Shown: positions 52,952 to 63,083 of the stretch, one piece after another
Layout of the letters: every line of letters begins with the position of its first letter
How positions within the stretch are numbered: the stretch's first letter is position 1
Source of the DNA: Spirosoma sp.
GTDB taxonomy: Bacteria; Bacteroidota; Bacteroidia; Cytophagales; Spirosomataceae
DNA: 64,000 nucleotides
Direction of reading: 5' to 3'
Assembly: GCF_026391055.1 (NCBI RefSeq)
Contig: NZ_JAPLET010000022.1
Location: forward strand, 897,648-961,647
Notes under the pieces: generated by a model
Databases searched by the model: none
What the model was told of the DNA's origin: nothing
What the model saw: the letters and a program-made list of their open reading frames with translations, nothing else
Program-made: the position numbers and the translations under genes

Positions 52952-54718
52952 TTACTGGGTGAAATAGACTTTTTTGATCTTCCCGTTTTCAATTTTATAG
53001 ATGGCAACGGCCTCCATCGGAGCCTTGCCAGCCACCACTGTAACCCGCTCGTGGTCTACGACGGTGTTGCCGACTACCATTCGGTTAACTAATTCGCAAT
53101 GCAGCGCGGATGCCTTGGCAAAAAACATTCCGTAATCTTGCCGCATGGCGTCTTTACCCTTGCTAATGAGCTTGTTAGGCAAGTCATATAGCTCTATGTC
53201 GTCGGCGTAGGGTTCCAGAAAGGCCTCGATGTCGTGCGCATTATAGGCGTTCAGCTGCCGCTGAGCCAAGTCTTCGGGCTTGTCGGCCAGAAGTTGCGCC
53301 GGAGTCGTTACGAACCCTCGGTTTACGACCGTCTCAATGCGGATCAGGGCGTTCAGGTCAGCCAGTGGATTCTGTGAAAGCACCAGTATGTTAGCCCATT
53401 TGCCTTCGGCCAAAGAGCCAATCTGACCTTCTTTACCCAGAATTTTAGCCGCATTGATCGTTGACGCCTTTAACAGATCAGCATTGGTCAAGTCCGCCGT
53501 TTTCATCTTGCGCAGTTCATCGATATAGGACGTACCGTGAAACGTACCAGGATTGCCCGCATCCGTGCCGGTCACTACGTTAATACCTGCCCGCCACACC
53601 CGGACCAGATTAGCCCATAGAAAAGAATTTCGGTCAGTTTGTATGCGCTGATAAGCCGGACTATTCAGGAAATCACCAAACTCTTTTTGCAGGGCTGACT
53701 CGGGAAGGTGCTTCATGTCGAACAGCGTGCCCAGCACATAGGGGTTGGCGCGGGTAAACTCGTAAGGAGTCAACTTACGCTTATCTGTAAAAAAACCGGT
53801 ATAGCCCTCGGCCACTACCATTGTCGGACAATAGCTAACGTTCCGTTGTTTCATCAGCGCAATAAGTTCGTCATCGATTAGTCCATCTTCGGGGCTATGA
53901 ACCAGGTAATCGGCGCCGTATTTTACGCCTAATTTGGCGGCCAATAACTCCTGCGTATGAATGGCCACTTTTAGTCCATTCTTATGACTTTCATCAATGG
54001 CAGCCTGAACCATTGCCTGCGCCTGTTCACCCGCACCGACGCCCCGTACGATGAACCAGATTTTGATAAAATCCGGCTTATAAGGTAACTGCCGACGTAC
54101 CTGTTCACGAGCTTCGTCGGGCGTATTGGCTTTAATAATGGGCGAATCCTCAAGCTTGAACGCTTCGGGCTGGTAGGTTGAAATCAGCGGCCCCGTCATC
54201 AGAACCTGCGGACTGGTGTATCGCTGGTTATATCGGTCGCGATAGGCAAATTGAAAAAGCGGTCCACCGATGTCAATCACGGTCGTGATGCCGCAGGCCA
54301 GATACCGACGTAGTAAATCGCCCATGTTGTCGCGCAGCCATTTACGCTCGGTTTCGTAGGGTCTATATTTGGTCAGATCAATACCATCAGGCCGGGTATA
54401 TAATCCACCCGACTGAAACAGATGGATGTGGCTGTCAATCAGGCCCGGCATCAGCCATTTGCCCGTTGCGTCGACAACCGTTGTGCCCGCTGCTGTCGGC
54501 AGTTTTTTGCCGATTTTGCGAATGATACCGTTTTCGATGAGCAGGCTCATACCCTCGCGAACCTGACCCGTTTCCACATCCACAAGGTTGCCGTTGGTAA
54601 TCAGCACCGAACCCGGCGGAGCAATCGTTGTCGAATCGTTCGTTAGCGACTGATTTTGGGCTAGGGACGTAGTAGCGAAAAATAAACTTGACAAAAGGGT
54701 CGATATCCAGCGAAGCAT
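52952..54718 (-). CDS. Secreted amidohydrolase with C-terminal SnoaL-like domain (588 aa)
   Basis: Signal peptide (MLRWISTLLSSLFFATTSLAQ). Metal-dependent hydrolase fold: LVDVETGQVREGMSLLIENG, the HxH motif DSHIHLF (about residue 94), His in VAIHTQ (about 254), LVHSPEDG and the Asp in TGTDAGNPG (about 386), then KWANILVLSQNPL. Residues about 480-588 are an NTF2/SnoaL domain (NAYNAHDIEAFLEPYADDIELYD). This imidazolonepropionase-like family is common in Bacteroidota; substrate unknown. The added SnoaL domain is unusual for the family. Confidence 0.85.
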   Translation of the reverse strand: MLRWISTLLSSLFFATTSLAQNQSLTNDSTTIAPPGSVLITNGNLVDVETGQVREGMSLLIENGIIRKIGKKLPTAAGTTVVDATGKWLMPGLIDSHIHLFQSGGLYTRPDGIDLTKYRPYETERKWLRDNMGDLLRRYLACGITTVIDIGGPLFQFAYRDRYNQRYTSPQVLMTGPLISTYQPEAFKLEDSPIIKANTPDEAREQVRRQLPYKPDFIKIWFIVRGVGAGEQAQAMVQAAIDESHKNGLKVAIHTQELLAAKLGVKYGADYLVHSPEDGLIDDELIALMKQRNVSYCPTMVVAEGYTGFFTDKRKLTPYEFTRANPYVLGTLFDMKHLPESALQKEFGDFLNSPAYQRIQTDRNSFLWANLVRVWRAGINVVTGTDAGNPGTFHGTSYIDELRKMKTADLTNADLLKASTINAAKILGKEGQIGSLAEGKWANILVLSQNPLADLNALIRIETVVNRGFVTTPAQLLADKPEDLAQRQLNAYNAHDIEAFLEPYADDIELYDLPNKLISKGKDAMRQDYGMFFAKASALHCELVNRMVVGNTVVDHERVTVVAGKAPMEAVAIYKIENGKIKKVYFTQ

Positions 54719-54833
54719 GGTTGTAAAAGAGAATTTTAGCGAAAAAGAACCTATTTAAAAATGCTTGAGTATACGATTGATGTTTGATAAATACACGAAT
54801 GACTCGTGCGAATTGGCACCACATTCATAATTT

Positions 54834-55091
54834 TTACTCAGCCGTCTCGACCATTGGAGCAGTGCTATCGCTTCGGCGCTCCGATTCCAAAAGTAATTGT
54901 AGCACAGCGGCCAAAGAGGCAAATCGTTGGGCATTTGTCACCATTGGCCACAGGTTTTGACGATGTAAAGTAAGACGTTCAAGATAGCCCGTAGGGAAGA
55001 TCGCTCCAGTGGCGACCCAGTTTCGTTTTCGCTTTTCAGCCAGGATTTCCTGGATGACTTTCCAGGCAGAATCACAAGGCCGCCGGAGCGG
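54834..55091 (-). pseudogene. Open frame without a start codon
   Basis: 85 in-frame codons to a stop, with protein-like sequence (WKVIQEILAEKRKRNWVATGAIFPTGYLE), but it is bounded upstream by TAA and has no plausible start. Possibly a decayed gene with a frameshift near 55,090. The interval 54,840-55,620 has no other supported gene. Confidence 0.3.
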
Positions 55092-55623
55092 TTAGATCTT
55101 GGAGATACCGCTTTGTTAGGCTGCCGGTGCGGTCGACTCATGCCCCAGGATAAGCTGATTCTACTTTTTTAATATTTGTACACCGTTTTTAAAGAGGCTC
55201 TAAAATTAGTTGAATTAGATAGAAGCACAACTCGTAAAAAATTGACTATAAGCAATAATCGTTCGAGGTTTCTTACTTATGACCGAGCCAAAAGAATTGT
55301 TTAATCATACTATGCTATGACCGTAAGCGCTCATGCGAATTTAATTTAATTTCAGCCGTATACATGCTTATAAAAATCACTTATCCTGTATGAACACCAA
55401 ATAATTATAAGCGTAAGAAAGTGTAGTTTCACTAGTGTAGACACTCAGAAGATCGGCTTTGTATTGATATTGTTTTTAAGGGACTCTTAAGGTCTTTTAC
55501 CTTCTGTAGACCAGGCTTTTATTTACGATTTAAAATTTTTTTTAAAATAATATTACCTTTAGAAGAACTAAATATCAATAAAAAAGTTATTATTGCCTAT
55601 CCGTAACCTTAATCTTTCCGTTT

Positions 55624-55887
55624 ATGCTGTTCGAGTTTTCTACGATAAACAAATATACGCAAATTCGAAATTTTTCTTGGTGGTTTACTAATCTGGAATT
55701 TGCCTTTGATGCCGTGAGTCTTCTTACGTTGAAAGGTAACCAGATTATTAAGATTGAATTAGTTGATGATAACCAACGCATTCAGCTTCCGCCGGAAGCT
55801 TTTGATGGACGAAGTATGTCAAATCACTTAAAATCCCTTGAAAATGAGTGGGTTGAGTTATTGAACGTATCAATTAATATGCCTTAA
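55624..55887 (+). CDS. Hypothetical protein (87 aa)
   Basis: MLFEFSTINKYTQIRNFSWWFTNLEF, then helices; ends ELLNVSINMP. It resembles a small accessory or BlaI-type-size protein but matches no family I know. AT-rich leader. Moderate support. Confidence 0.45.
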   Translation: MLFEFSTINKYTQIRNFSWWFTNLEFAFDAVSLLTLKGNQIIKIELVDDNQRIQLPPEAFDGRSMSNHLKSLENEWVELLNVSINMP

Positions 55888-55945
55888 CACAAGGTATATG
55901 GCGGTAAATAAAAATCAAATCGTGTCGTAATTTATACCGTATAAA

Positions 55946-56009
55946 AGATAATACCTGATTTCACCAACGTTTTATTAGCTGTTGGTAAAATCAGGCATTA
56001 TCTTTTATC
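55946..56009. terminator. Long inverted repeat
   Basis: AAAGATAATACCTGATTTCACCAAC pairs with GTTGGTAAAATCAGGCATTATCTTTT over about 25 bp with two mismatches. It follows the 55,624 gene and can terminate transcription either way. The stretch 55,890-56,520 is otherwise empty and AT-rich. Confidence 0.7.
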
Positions 56010-56523
56010 ATTTACCATGAGACAAGAGCTGTTATACAGATAAAAGCAACTATAGATTTTCTATAAAAAATTGCACTCATTAGATTTTCGTTAACAATAT
56101 TATTTAGTGTTGCTACATTATTTTTCTTCAGCTACGTACACGAATTTTATCAATTTACCCCTTCAACTGGGCGATAAAACTCAGGCTATTAGGCTTGAAA
56201 GTAAAATATCAAATAGCTGTAGCCCAGATACTATCCTTAACTTGTAAACGTTCCCATTATGTCGAATTTTCGCCCATACTTTTATCCAAATTTTTATTAT
56301 TTAAAATATATATATCTTCGAGATGGCTGTAATTTATATACTGGTATGTAAATAAATTACAGCCTTACTATTTATTATGCAAGTCGAATACCCGTTGTTT
56401 TACCTTCAAACCCAAAAGCCTTTGCATGATCAAAAAGCAACCTGATTATCAGCGCCTAATAACCAAAGAGCTAGTTAAAATAACGCTTGGATTGAACTAT
56501 TATCCTCAATTTATTTCCTATAG

Positions 56524-57438
56524 TTAAAACCAGTTTATTCCTTTACACAACAGGGCCTGTGTTTTTTCTTCTGCACTATTGGGCTCAACTTTGAAATCAT
56601 AGATCCAGTTTGCCTGAGGAGGCATACTCATCAATATGGACTCCGTACGACCATTCGTTTCTAGCCCAAATTTTGTACCTCTATCCCAAACAAGATTAAA
56701 CTCAACATACCGGCCACGACGCAGCAACTGCCAGGATTTCTCCCGATCACCATACGACAAATGACGGTTTTTGTTCATGAAGTGCGTGTAGATCGGAGCA
56801 AAAATATTACCAACATCCTGTACAAAACCGAATATATCTTTTTTGCTGTACTCGTCGGTTGGCTTAAGGTAGTCAAAGAAAATGCCCCCTATTCCACGCG
56901 TTTCCTGCCGGTGCGGAATGTAAAAATAATCGTCGGCCCAAGGTTTAAACGTTGTATAATAGGTTGGGCTATGACGGTCACAAACCGTTTTAAGCTCCTG
57001 ATGAAACCATTGGGCATCCTCTTCCACTACATAATGGGGTGTCAGATCAATACCGCCACCAAACCAGTTGTGCCCTGTACTCATTTCAAAGTACCGGACA
57101 TTCATATGTATTATAGGGACAAGTGGACTGTGGGGGTGTAAAACGATTGATACACCTGTTGCATAAAACTCTGCAGGTTTCGTAAGGTTCAGCGTTCGCA
57201 ACGTTGCCTCTGTCGCTTCGCCGTGTACAGCAGAGAAGCCGACCCCTCCTTTCTCAATTACGGTTCCATTGGTAATAATTCGCGAACGTCCTCCACCACC
57301 ACCCGGCCGCTCCCAGGCATCCTCCCGGAATTGCGCTCCTCCATCGGCCTGTTCCAGCGAATGGCAAATCCGATCCTGGAGATCCTTAAAATAAGCTGAT
57401 ATCTGTTCTTTTGTGATTGCTTCCTGCTGTGTTACCAT
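56524..57438 (-). CDS. hemF: Oxygen-dependent coproporphyrinogen III oxidase (304 aa)
   Basis: Carries the HemF signatures: GGGGRSRIITNGTVIEKGGVGFSAVHG near residue 50, TGVSIVLHPHSPLVPIIHMNVRYFE (metal-binding His pairs), and the C-terminal GLETNGRTESILMSMPPQANW. It decarboxylates coproporphyrinogen III to protoporphyrinogen IX in haem synthesis, using O2, in the cytoplasm. Length is normal. Transcribed leftward behind an AlbA_2 gene. Confidence 0.95.
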   Translation of the reverse strand: MVTQQEAITKEQISAYFKDLQDRICHSLEQADGGAQFREDAWERPGGGGGRSRIITNGTVIEKGGVGFSAVHGEATEATLRTLNLTKPAEFYATGVSIVLHPHSPLVPIIHMNVRYFEMSTGHNWFGGGIDLTPHYVVEEDAQWFHQELKTVCDRHSPTYYTTFKPWADDYFYIPHRQETRGIGGIFFDYLKPTDEYSKKDIFGFVQDVGNIFAPIYTHFMNKNRHLSYGDREKSWQLLRRGRYVEFNLVWDRGTKFGLETNGRTESILMSMPPQANWIYDFKVEPNSAEEKTQALLCKGINWF

Positions 57439-57460
57439 ACTTACAAAGATACTACATGGA

Positions 57461-58087
57461 TCACTCTGCCAGTTTAAGCGCGTAGCGTACCGGGCGAGGT
57501 TTATCTATTAAAATCAGTAATCCCCGCTCTGCCAGTTGCCGCAATAGTTTCCCTGCTCTATAATCAGATATATTGATAAGTTTCCCAAACTTATCAGAAG
57601 TAATGAATTCATTCTTACGCAGATACTGGATCAGTGTTCGCGCCATCGGTGATTTCAGCAATTCACGATCCGCCATTTGGGGGGTAATTATAAGTTTGCT
57701 GGTAGGTACGGATTTATCTTTTGCCCGAACATAGATAGTGCGTTTCCCTGATTCATCCATAACGTAATGTGGCTTATCATCACTTTCGGGTATGGTGATA
57801 ACCAGGACAAGCCGACCGTCGGGAGCCATAGTTTGGTAACTAATCGAGAGTGCCGGATCAACCAGACGGTCGGTTGCTTCCTCAACCTTCTGCATCTCCC
57901 GAAACTCGGATGCAACACCCACTATTTTGCCACTATCCGAAACGCCAATCAACAATGTCCCCCCCGATGTGTTGGCGAGGGCAGCCAGTGTCCGCGCTAT
58001 CCGATGTGCTGAGGAGAGCGTGCGTTTAAACTCCAGGCGAGTATGTTCTCCTTGTTCTATTAGATCATTAAGTTGATTTCGGGTCAT
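57461..58087 (-). CDS. AlbA_2/Schlafen-type ATP-binding protein (208 aa)
   Basis: N-terminal AlbA_2 domain: EHTRLEFKRTLSSAHRIARTLAALANTSGGTLLIGVSDSGKIVGV, the DxE/LEFK and GGTLLIGV motifs of this family. The C-terminal 60 residues are helical and winged-helix-like (MADRELLKSPMARTLIQYLRKNEFITSDKFGKLINISDYRAGKLLRQL). Such proteins usually act as transcription regulators. 23 nt from hemF, possibly one unit. No toxin or phage gene adjoins it. Confidence 0.8.
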   Translation of the reverse strand: MTRNQLNDLIEQGEHTRLEFKRTLSSAHRIARTLAALANTSGGTLLIGVSDSGKIVGVASEFREMQKVEEATDRLVDPALSISYQTMAPDGRLVLVITIPESDDKPHYVMDESGKRTIYVRAKDKSVPTSKLIITPQMADRELLKSPMARTLIQYLRKNEFITSDKFGKLINISDYRAGKLLRQLAERGLLILIDKPRPVRYALKLAE

Positions 58088-58655
58088 ATATACAGAACTA
58101 CCAGCCTAAATGTTTGTTACTTACTGGTGCATTAATATACATCCGACATCAGATAAACCCCGCTGCCCAAACTATTTTTTCGTATGTATGAACAGCCAAT
58201 AGAATGTCGATTTATCATCATTAATAGGCTTACTAATATAGCTGAATTCTGTATTGATTTCCACACTATACATATGTGTATATCAAAAAGAATCAACTGC
58301 TTTCTAAGTGAATTAATTATTGAAGTGTTTATGTAATTACAGAAATTTACTCTTTTCTTTTTAGTAAAATAATTCAACAAGGCCTTTGTCACTAAATATA
58401 AACAACCTTTACAATACACGTTACAACGCAATTTATCAATTTTCTTATGGCTTATTATATGTAAGCCTCCCCTCACCAGCAAAAAATTACTTACCTCTTT
58501 GCTTAAGTTGCTGATCAACCTTGTGGGGTAGTCGCAATCCCTTTTAGAGAGTTGTTGGTTATCAGCCAAAGCTTTATACTAAATACCTTACTACCCAGTT
58601 AAAATTCTCTACATATTGGTGTTACCGAGTTATTACATTACTCACCCATAGCCAC

Positions 58656-58708
58656 TAAAATGGCAAAGAGCCTGAACTGAAAATTTTCAATTCGGGCTCT
58701 TTGCCATT
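58656..58708. terminator. Very strong bidirectional terminator
   Basis: About 24-bp stem (AATGGCAAAGAGCC-GAA-TGAAAA...) with one or two mismatches, downstream of the 58,756 gene. The remainder of 58,088-58,755 contains no gene I can support. Confidence 0.9.
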
Positions 58709-58755
58709 TAAATGACTAATGATAATTACTTGTTTTAACAGCGGCTCACTTGCCC

Positions 58756-59238
58756 TTATTCTGCCGATGTGCTCAGCTTCTTACGTCCTCGAGGCTTACC
58801 TGTATACTCAGGTTTTGGGTTCTCATTCGTAAGTTTTAATTCATAACCGGTTACGCCATCTTCGTAGTCAAATGGCTTTACCAGAAAGTTATATTTCGTT
58901 TCTGCGAAATCTATTCCTCCCTTCTGCAGTATAAAAGGCAGTGAAATTGCATAACTTTTAGCACCCTGAACCAACTCAAATGTTTGCTCTTCGCCTTCGC
59001 CACTAGGGATCAGGTATAATGATTTTATCTTCCGTTTTCCATCCTGTGTACCCACCTTGAACTGATTATTAGTAGGGTCCAGTCCTAATTGGGCTATCGA
59101 TTTAGATGGAAAAACTAGTTTACCCGTTGATGAAATGTAGCCAGTCACAGGTGATGTCTTAACAACAGGCTTTTCATCCTTTTTCTTGGCTTCGCTATTC
59201 TCATCAGGAGAAAAGAACCGTATTTGCTTCGCTTTCAT
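58756..59238 (-). CDS. Hypothetical protein with AT-hook-like tail (160 aa)
   Basis: MKAKQIRFFSPDENSEAKKKDEKP, then a beta-rich core (TGYISSTGKLVFPSKSIAQLGLDPTNNQFKVGTQDGKRKIKSLYLIP) and the C-terminus PEYTGKPRGRKKLSTSAE, where KPRGRKK is AT-hook-like. This suggests a DNA-binding or nucleoid role typical of Cytophagales-specific small proteins; I do not know a named family. Confidence 0.55.
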   Translation of the reverse strand: MKAKQIRFFSPDENSEAKKKDEKPVVKTSPVTGYISSTGKLVFPSKSIAQLGLDPTNNQFKVGTQDGKRKIKSLYLIPSGEGEEQTFELVQGAKSYAISLPFILQKGGIDFAETKYNFLVKPFDYEDGVTGYELKLTNENPKPEYTGKPRGRKKLSTSAE

Positions 59239-59497
59239 TCGATAGTATATTTATTAATATTGACTAACAGACTTCACAAATATAGGTAGTCTTATTTTTA
59301 AAAAAGAAAAACTATACGATAGAATATTTTCTAACTCGGTAATTTTCTCAAAAAGATAAGATGCGAGTTGAAATTGTGTACGATTAGTTGACTTATTTTA
59401 TAATTAGGCGCTACGCCCGCCCAATCACGCAGGAAAAGTTTATGACAATTTCATAGTTTGCATATCCGTGGGGCTTATCGACATCGTCTCCACAAAC

Positions 59498-59534
59498 AAA
59501 AAAACTCAATACATAAATGTATTGAGTTTTTTTG
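59498..59534 (-). terminator. tmRNA terminator
   Basis: AAAAAAACTCAATACAT / ATGTATTGAGTTTTTTT hairpin just after the tmRNA 3' end. Confidence 0.9.
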
Positions 59535-59536
59535 TT

Positions 59537-59909
59537 TGTGGAGACGGAGAGATTCGAACTCTCGTCCAGTCAAGGAACCCGTCGTGCCTTCTACATGCTT
59601 AGGTATACTTAGGATTGTCGGGAATCGGCCCGGTGTACACCAAACCAAGCTTCATCCGTAGGTGCTTGTGTCTTACTCGGCCGTTAACACCCTAAACCGA
59701 GCCAGCGCTGCGAGTCGATGCCTCCTGATCCAGCCAGCAGCACGTAGGCCGGGGAGACAATGGCTATTGCTTAATCCTCCGGATTAGGCAGCCATGGCGT
59801 AGTTATATTCGCCAGTTATTGTTTTGACGATTTGTTTGGGCGGGAAATACCGTCAACTCCCGACATGCTTACACGCGACCTCAGCAAGCTGTCAATTCCG
59901 GTCGTCCCC
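59537..59909 (-). ncRNA. ssrA: Transfer-messenger RNA
   Basis: The 5' end GGGGACG (59,903-59,909) pairs with CGTCTCC at 59,540-59,546 to form the tRNA-like acceptor; a T-arm GAGAG-TTCGAAT-CTCTC-type stem follows. Between them are pseudoknot-like stems. The tag reading frame at 59,784-59,813 is GGC GAA TAT AAC TAC GCC ATG GCT GCC TAA, giving (A)GEYNYAMAA. No CCA is encoded. It rescues stalled ribosomes with its tag. Confidence 0.95.
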
Positions 59910-60081
59910 AGATTGTCACGCATACTTACGTACGTTTTTAGAACCTGAGACCTACCACTTTGGTTCAAATTTTTATCTAAATAAATGGACGGGTTTTGCC
60001 TAATTGGTTAAAACTAATTTATACTGAACAGGTTATACCCGTTGCTACTAGCCGCTAATTAGTTGTTTTGTCGCTATACTT

Positions 60082-60723
60082 ATGACATTTATGTCTTTTG
60101 AACTATTACTTTATCAGCAGCTAACGCCTTTTTTCGAACAGTATGATTTTTTTCTATTACCCGAAAAAAATCAGTTTCGCCGGGCAACATCAACAGGCTT
60201 TCAATCCATAATACCCTCGTTTAATGTCTACAATGATGAAACTGTATTAGACGTTAAGCTTGGTTGCCGTAATGAACAAGTAGAGCAGATCGCTCAACAG
60301 TTTGTTAGTAGCCCGGCAGTAAGTCATCAGGATGCAGCTACTATCACTGTTTCAATTAGTCAGTTCAACGACTTTAAAATTGCACCTTTTAAGCTTTCTA
60401 CCGAAAAGGAACTAGTCACAATCTGCCGACAGATTGAGTCATTTTTTCAAACAAGCGGATTTACATTTCTTAACTTTTCATGCACCTTACCTGTATTAGA
60501 CCATTTGCTAAATGAACAACCCAATCGGCCCTGTCAGTATGTATATAACCAAATGCATCGTTATTATAAAGGATTAATAACGGCCAGTTTAGCACATACG
60601 AATCAGTTCGATAGTTTATGTGATCAATACAGGCGTTTACTGGTAAAACAAACTCACAATCCTTATGAGCCCCTACAGTTTGAACGATTAATTGCTTACT
60701 TACGGTACTATTTCTCGAATTAA
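60082..60723 (+). CDS. Hypothetical protein (213 aa)
   Basis: MTFMSFELLLYQQLTPFFEQYDFFLLPEKNQFRR; helix-rich, many aromatics, no signal peptide or catalytic motif. Similar to single-gene Cytophagales hypotheticals. No family assignment. Confidence 0.55.
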   Translation: MTFMSFELLLYQQLTPFFEQYDFFLLPEKNQFRRATSTGFQSIIPSFNVYNDETVLDVKLGCRNEQVEQIAQQFVSSPAVSHQDAATITVSISQFNDFKIAPFKLSTEKELVTICRQIESFFQTSGFTFLNFSCTLPVLDHLLNEQPNRPCQYVYNQMHRYYKGLITASLAHTNQFDSLCDQYRRLLVKQTHNPYEPLQFERLIAYLRYYFSN

Positions 60724-60791
60724 CGCTACAGGATACATATAGTATTTTGCCTACGTATTGTAACTAACGGCAAGCCATTCACTTTTTTTAT

Positions 60792-61763
60792 TTACGGTTT
60801 TACAAATTTTGCAATATAATTTACCAGCCCTGGTGTAAGTGTCAAATTAGGATCGGTATATGTTTTCAAATTCGCGGCCCTGTCAACAGGTGCATTTTTC
60901 AGGATATGACTCATTTCATCAACCAAAATTAATGTAGCATCAGGTCTGGCAGCTTTAAGTAATTCGGCCTCTTTCGTAGACACCTGACTATCGTGTTTTC
61001 CATTAATGATTAAGATGGGACCTGTAAAATTTTTTATTACTGAAGCAGGATTATACGCCATCCATGAAATTAATCCGGGTTGGTTGGCGGGATTAAATAG
61101 GCCCATTAAAAACGGATTTATTCGCTTCACATTATAACCGGCTTTTAGTGAATCCAGCATGGTAGCGGCAACAGAACTGAGTGTGTCTGGCAACCCCGCC
61201 TTTAATTGATCTTTTAACACATCAGCAATATTTCGACCGGGACCTGCCAGGGATATAAATTTACTGGCCTTCGTTTTTTCGGCGGCCAGCATCCCAACTA
61301 ATGATCCCTCTGAGTGGCCCGCAACTACAACCGTTGAAAAACGTTTATCGGCTTTCAATTGGTTTATAAACCCAACTGCATCGCTTACATAAAAATCAAA
61401 GCGATGGTCTGCCGCTTTAATCGTCTTTATAGCGGCCTGTAAGTTTGTACCCGATCCGCGTTTGTCGTATCTGGCTACAGCGATTCCTTTAACCGCTAAG
61501 CTATCGGCCAACATTTTATAGTTATTCGGTTTCATTCCATAGGGGTTATTTCCATTCCGATCCGTTGGGCCAGAGCCAGCAATAAGCAGCACAACCGGCA
61601 TTGTTTTTTTTGCCTTTTCGGGGATGGTAAGCGTTCCCTCCAGGGTTAGATCTGCACCCGTCGGAACAGTTATTTTGTACTGTATAGGCTCTTCAATTTG
61701 TGCCAGAGCGTTCAGGCAAGAAAGGAGCAATAGCAAAAGAAGGGGCGTATTAAAACGGTTCAT
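60792..61763 (-). CDS. Secreted alpha/beta hydrolase (323 aa)
   Basis: Signal peptide (MNRFNTPLLLLLLLSCLNALAQ). Nucleophile elbow GHSEG (about residue 148), catalytic Asp in IINGKHDSQVS (about 254) and His in DEMSHILK (about 285). The oxyanion-region GSGPTDRNGNNPYG matches the BAAT/acyl-hydrolase-like family widely present in Bacteroidota. Likely an esterase or lipase of unknown substrate. Confidence 0.9.
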   Translation of the reverse strand: MNRFNTPLLLLLLLSCLNALAQIEEPIQYKITVPTGADLTLEGTLTIPEKAKKTMPVVLLIAGSGPTDRNGNNPYGMKPNNYKMLADSLAVKGIAVARYDKRGSGTNLQAAIKTIKAADHRFDFYVSDAVGFINQLKADKRFSTVVVAGHSEGSLVGMLAAEKTKASKFISLAGPGRNIADVLKDQLKAGLPDTLSSVAATMLDSLKAGYNVKRINPFLMGLFNPANQPGLISWMAYNPASVIKNFTGPILIINGKHDSQVSTKEAELLKAARPDATLILVDEMSHILKNAPVDRAANLKTYTDPNLTLTPGLVNYIAKFVKP

Positions 61764-61794
61764 AAATCGGGAGTCTTTGTAGTTGTTGGTGCGG

Positions 61795-62457
61795 TTAATT
61801 TAATCGGTGTGCTTTTTCCTGCCGGAAACAGATGTAAGAGTAAACAACCGGCATGAACGAGACGAGCAGTAAGATGCTGACGGTGATGCCTACTTTGTAG
61901 GCCAATGGCAATAGAAAGGCAAGTACTGCACCGACGATGCCGCCAGCTACCATAAGCCGCCCGCCTAGGCGATGGGTTTTTCGCCATACGATCTCATTAT
62001 CGAGTGTCCAGGGCGTGCGAATACCCACAAACCAGTTGGGTTTGATGGTCGTGATGTAATTACCCACACCGGCAATCGTTACGCTGATTATCACCATTAA
62101 TACACTGACGAAGTTTTCACTGGAGATCGAATGATTGCCCATGTAAAACACCCAACTCATTATGGCTGAAATGAGGAGCGTGAACATGAGTCGTAGCTTT
62201 TGATAGTTCGCCGTTTGCAATTGTTTTTTGGGATCAATCATCGGCAGATAACGAAGCAACAGATAAAGTAGAAGTGAGATACCCACCGTATACAGGGCAG
62301 CCTGTTCTTTAGTCATCCAGCCGTTCGCTTTCCCAGCCAGATCGTAATGCGTTGTGATTTCAGCAGGAAGTTGATTCCAGATGAGGCCAAGGTAGATCAA
62401 TGGTGCTACTAAAAGCGCAAGGATCAGGATTTCGATAGAGAAGGTATTTGTTTTCAT
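61795..62457 (-). CDS. SdpI-like membrane protein (220 aa)
   Basis: The ATG at 62,457 (MKTNTFSIEILILALLVAPLIYLGLIWNQLP) is chosen. Six or so membrane segments and the motif LPAEITTHYDLAGKANGWM (DUF1648) identify the SdpI family. In Bacillus, SdpI gives immunity to the SdpC toxin and transmits its signal to the repressor SdpR. Here it lies 14 nt after an ArsR-type gene, the same pairing. Confidence 0.85.
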   Translation of the reverse strand: MKTNTFSIEILILALLVAPLIYLGLIWNQLPAEITTHYDLAGKANGWMTKEQAALYTVGISLLLYLLLRYLPMIDPKKQLQTANYQKLRLMFTLLISAIMSWVFYMGNHSISSENFVSVLMVIISVTIAGVGNYITTIKPNWFVGIRTPWTLDNEIVWRKTHRLGGRLMVAGGIVGAVLAFLLPLAYKVGITVSILLLVSFMPVVYSYICFRQEKAHRLN

Positions 62458-62480
62458 GATGCACACGATATACTAACGTT

Positions 62481-62780
62481 TCAGGATGCTTTTGGGGAGT
62501 TGCTTGTTTCGGGTGAGGGTACGTCTGTTTTCTGAAAGCTCATTAGCCAGGCCAGCAATTCGTCGAGGACAGTCGTGTTCAGGGTGTAGTTAATAAATTG
62601 CCCCTGCTTTGTGGCTTCAACCAAACCTGACTGCCGCAACAAATCGAGGTGATGAGAAATACTGGGCTTGGTCATATTGAATCCCTCGGCAATTTCGCCG
62701 GCATTCATGTCGCCCCCGCGCAACAGGTCCAGTATCTGCCGACGGGTCGGATCATTCAAGGCTTTAAATAAGTTATTCAT
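62481..62780 (-). CDS. ArsR/SdpR-type repressor (99 aa)
   Basis: Winged helix: NDPTRRQILDLLRGGDMNAGEIAEGFNMTKPSISHHLDLLRQSGLVEATKQGQ, no Cys metal site of the ArsB type. Together with the SdpI-like gene downstream it forms an SdpRI-type operon. Two perfect operators (62,799 and 62,823) lie 19 bp upstream of its start, so autorepression is very likely. Confidence 0.9.
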   Translation of the reverse strand: MNNLFKALNDPTRRQILDLLRGGDMNAGEIAEGFNMTKPSISHHLDLLRQSGLVEATKQGQFINYTLNTTVLDELLAWLMSFQKTDVPSPETSNSPKAS

Positions 62781-62798
62781 CAGCGACCACTTAAATAG

Positions 62799-62838
62799 TT
62801 AGACAAATGTCTAATTAATAATTTAGACAACTGTCTAA
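62799..62838. promoter_or_regulatory. Twin operators of the SdpR-like repressor
   Basis: TTAGACAAATGTCTAA at 62,799-62,814 and TTAGACAACTGTCTAA at 62,823-62,838, 24 bp apart centre to centre. Confidence 0.85.
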
Positions 62839-63083
62839 ATGTATACAAATGGTAGTTTCTGCTGATAAACGGCAGTTGTGCTTGCTAACCAGTCGATATC
62901 GCCAAAATAATGGCTTACATGGCTGGAGACTTGTTTAAACCACCCTAATGGGGCTTTGTCAAGTGTGTTAATGGAGTTATCTTTGTAGATATATAGTCAG
63001 AGTACTAGCCCCAGTGTTGGTGCTTTGGCCTGTTCTAAGCTGAATTATTAGTATACAGGCCCTTTTTTAACTGTTGATTTATT

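Noticed and set aside
54938..55141. 67-codon minus-strand frame near the decayed gene
   Set aside because: Extremely Ser/Arg/Pro-rich and out of frame with the protein-like sequence at 54,834-55,091.
58132..58569. 145-codon minus-strand open frame
   Set aside because: Codon and amino-acid composition (Asn, Ile, Lys and Cys scattered) look like AT-rich non-coding DNA; no start context, neighbour coupling or recognisable domain.
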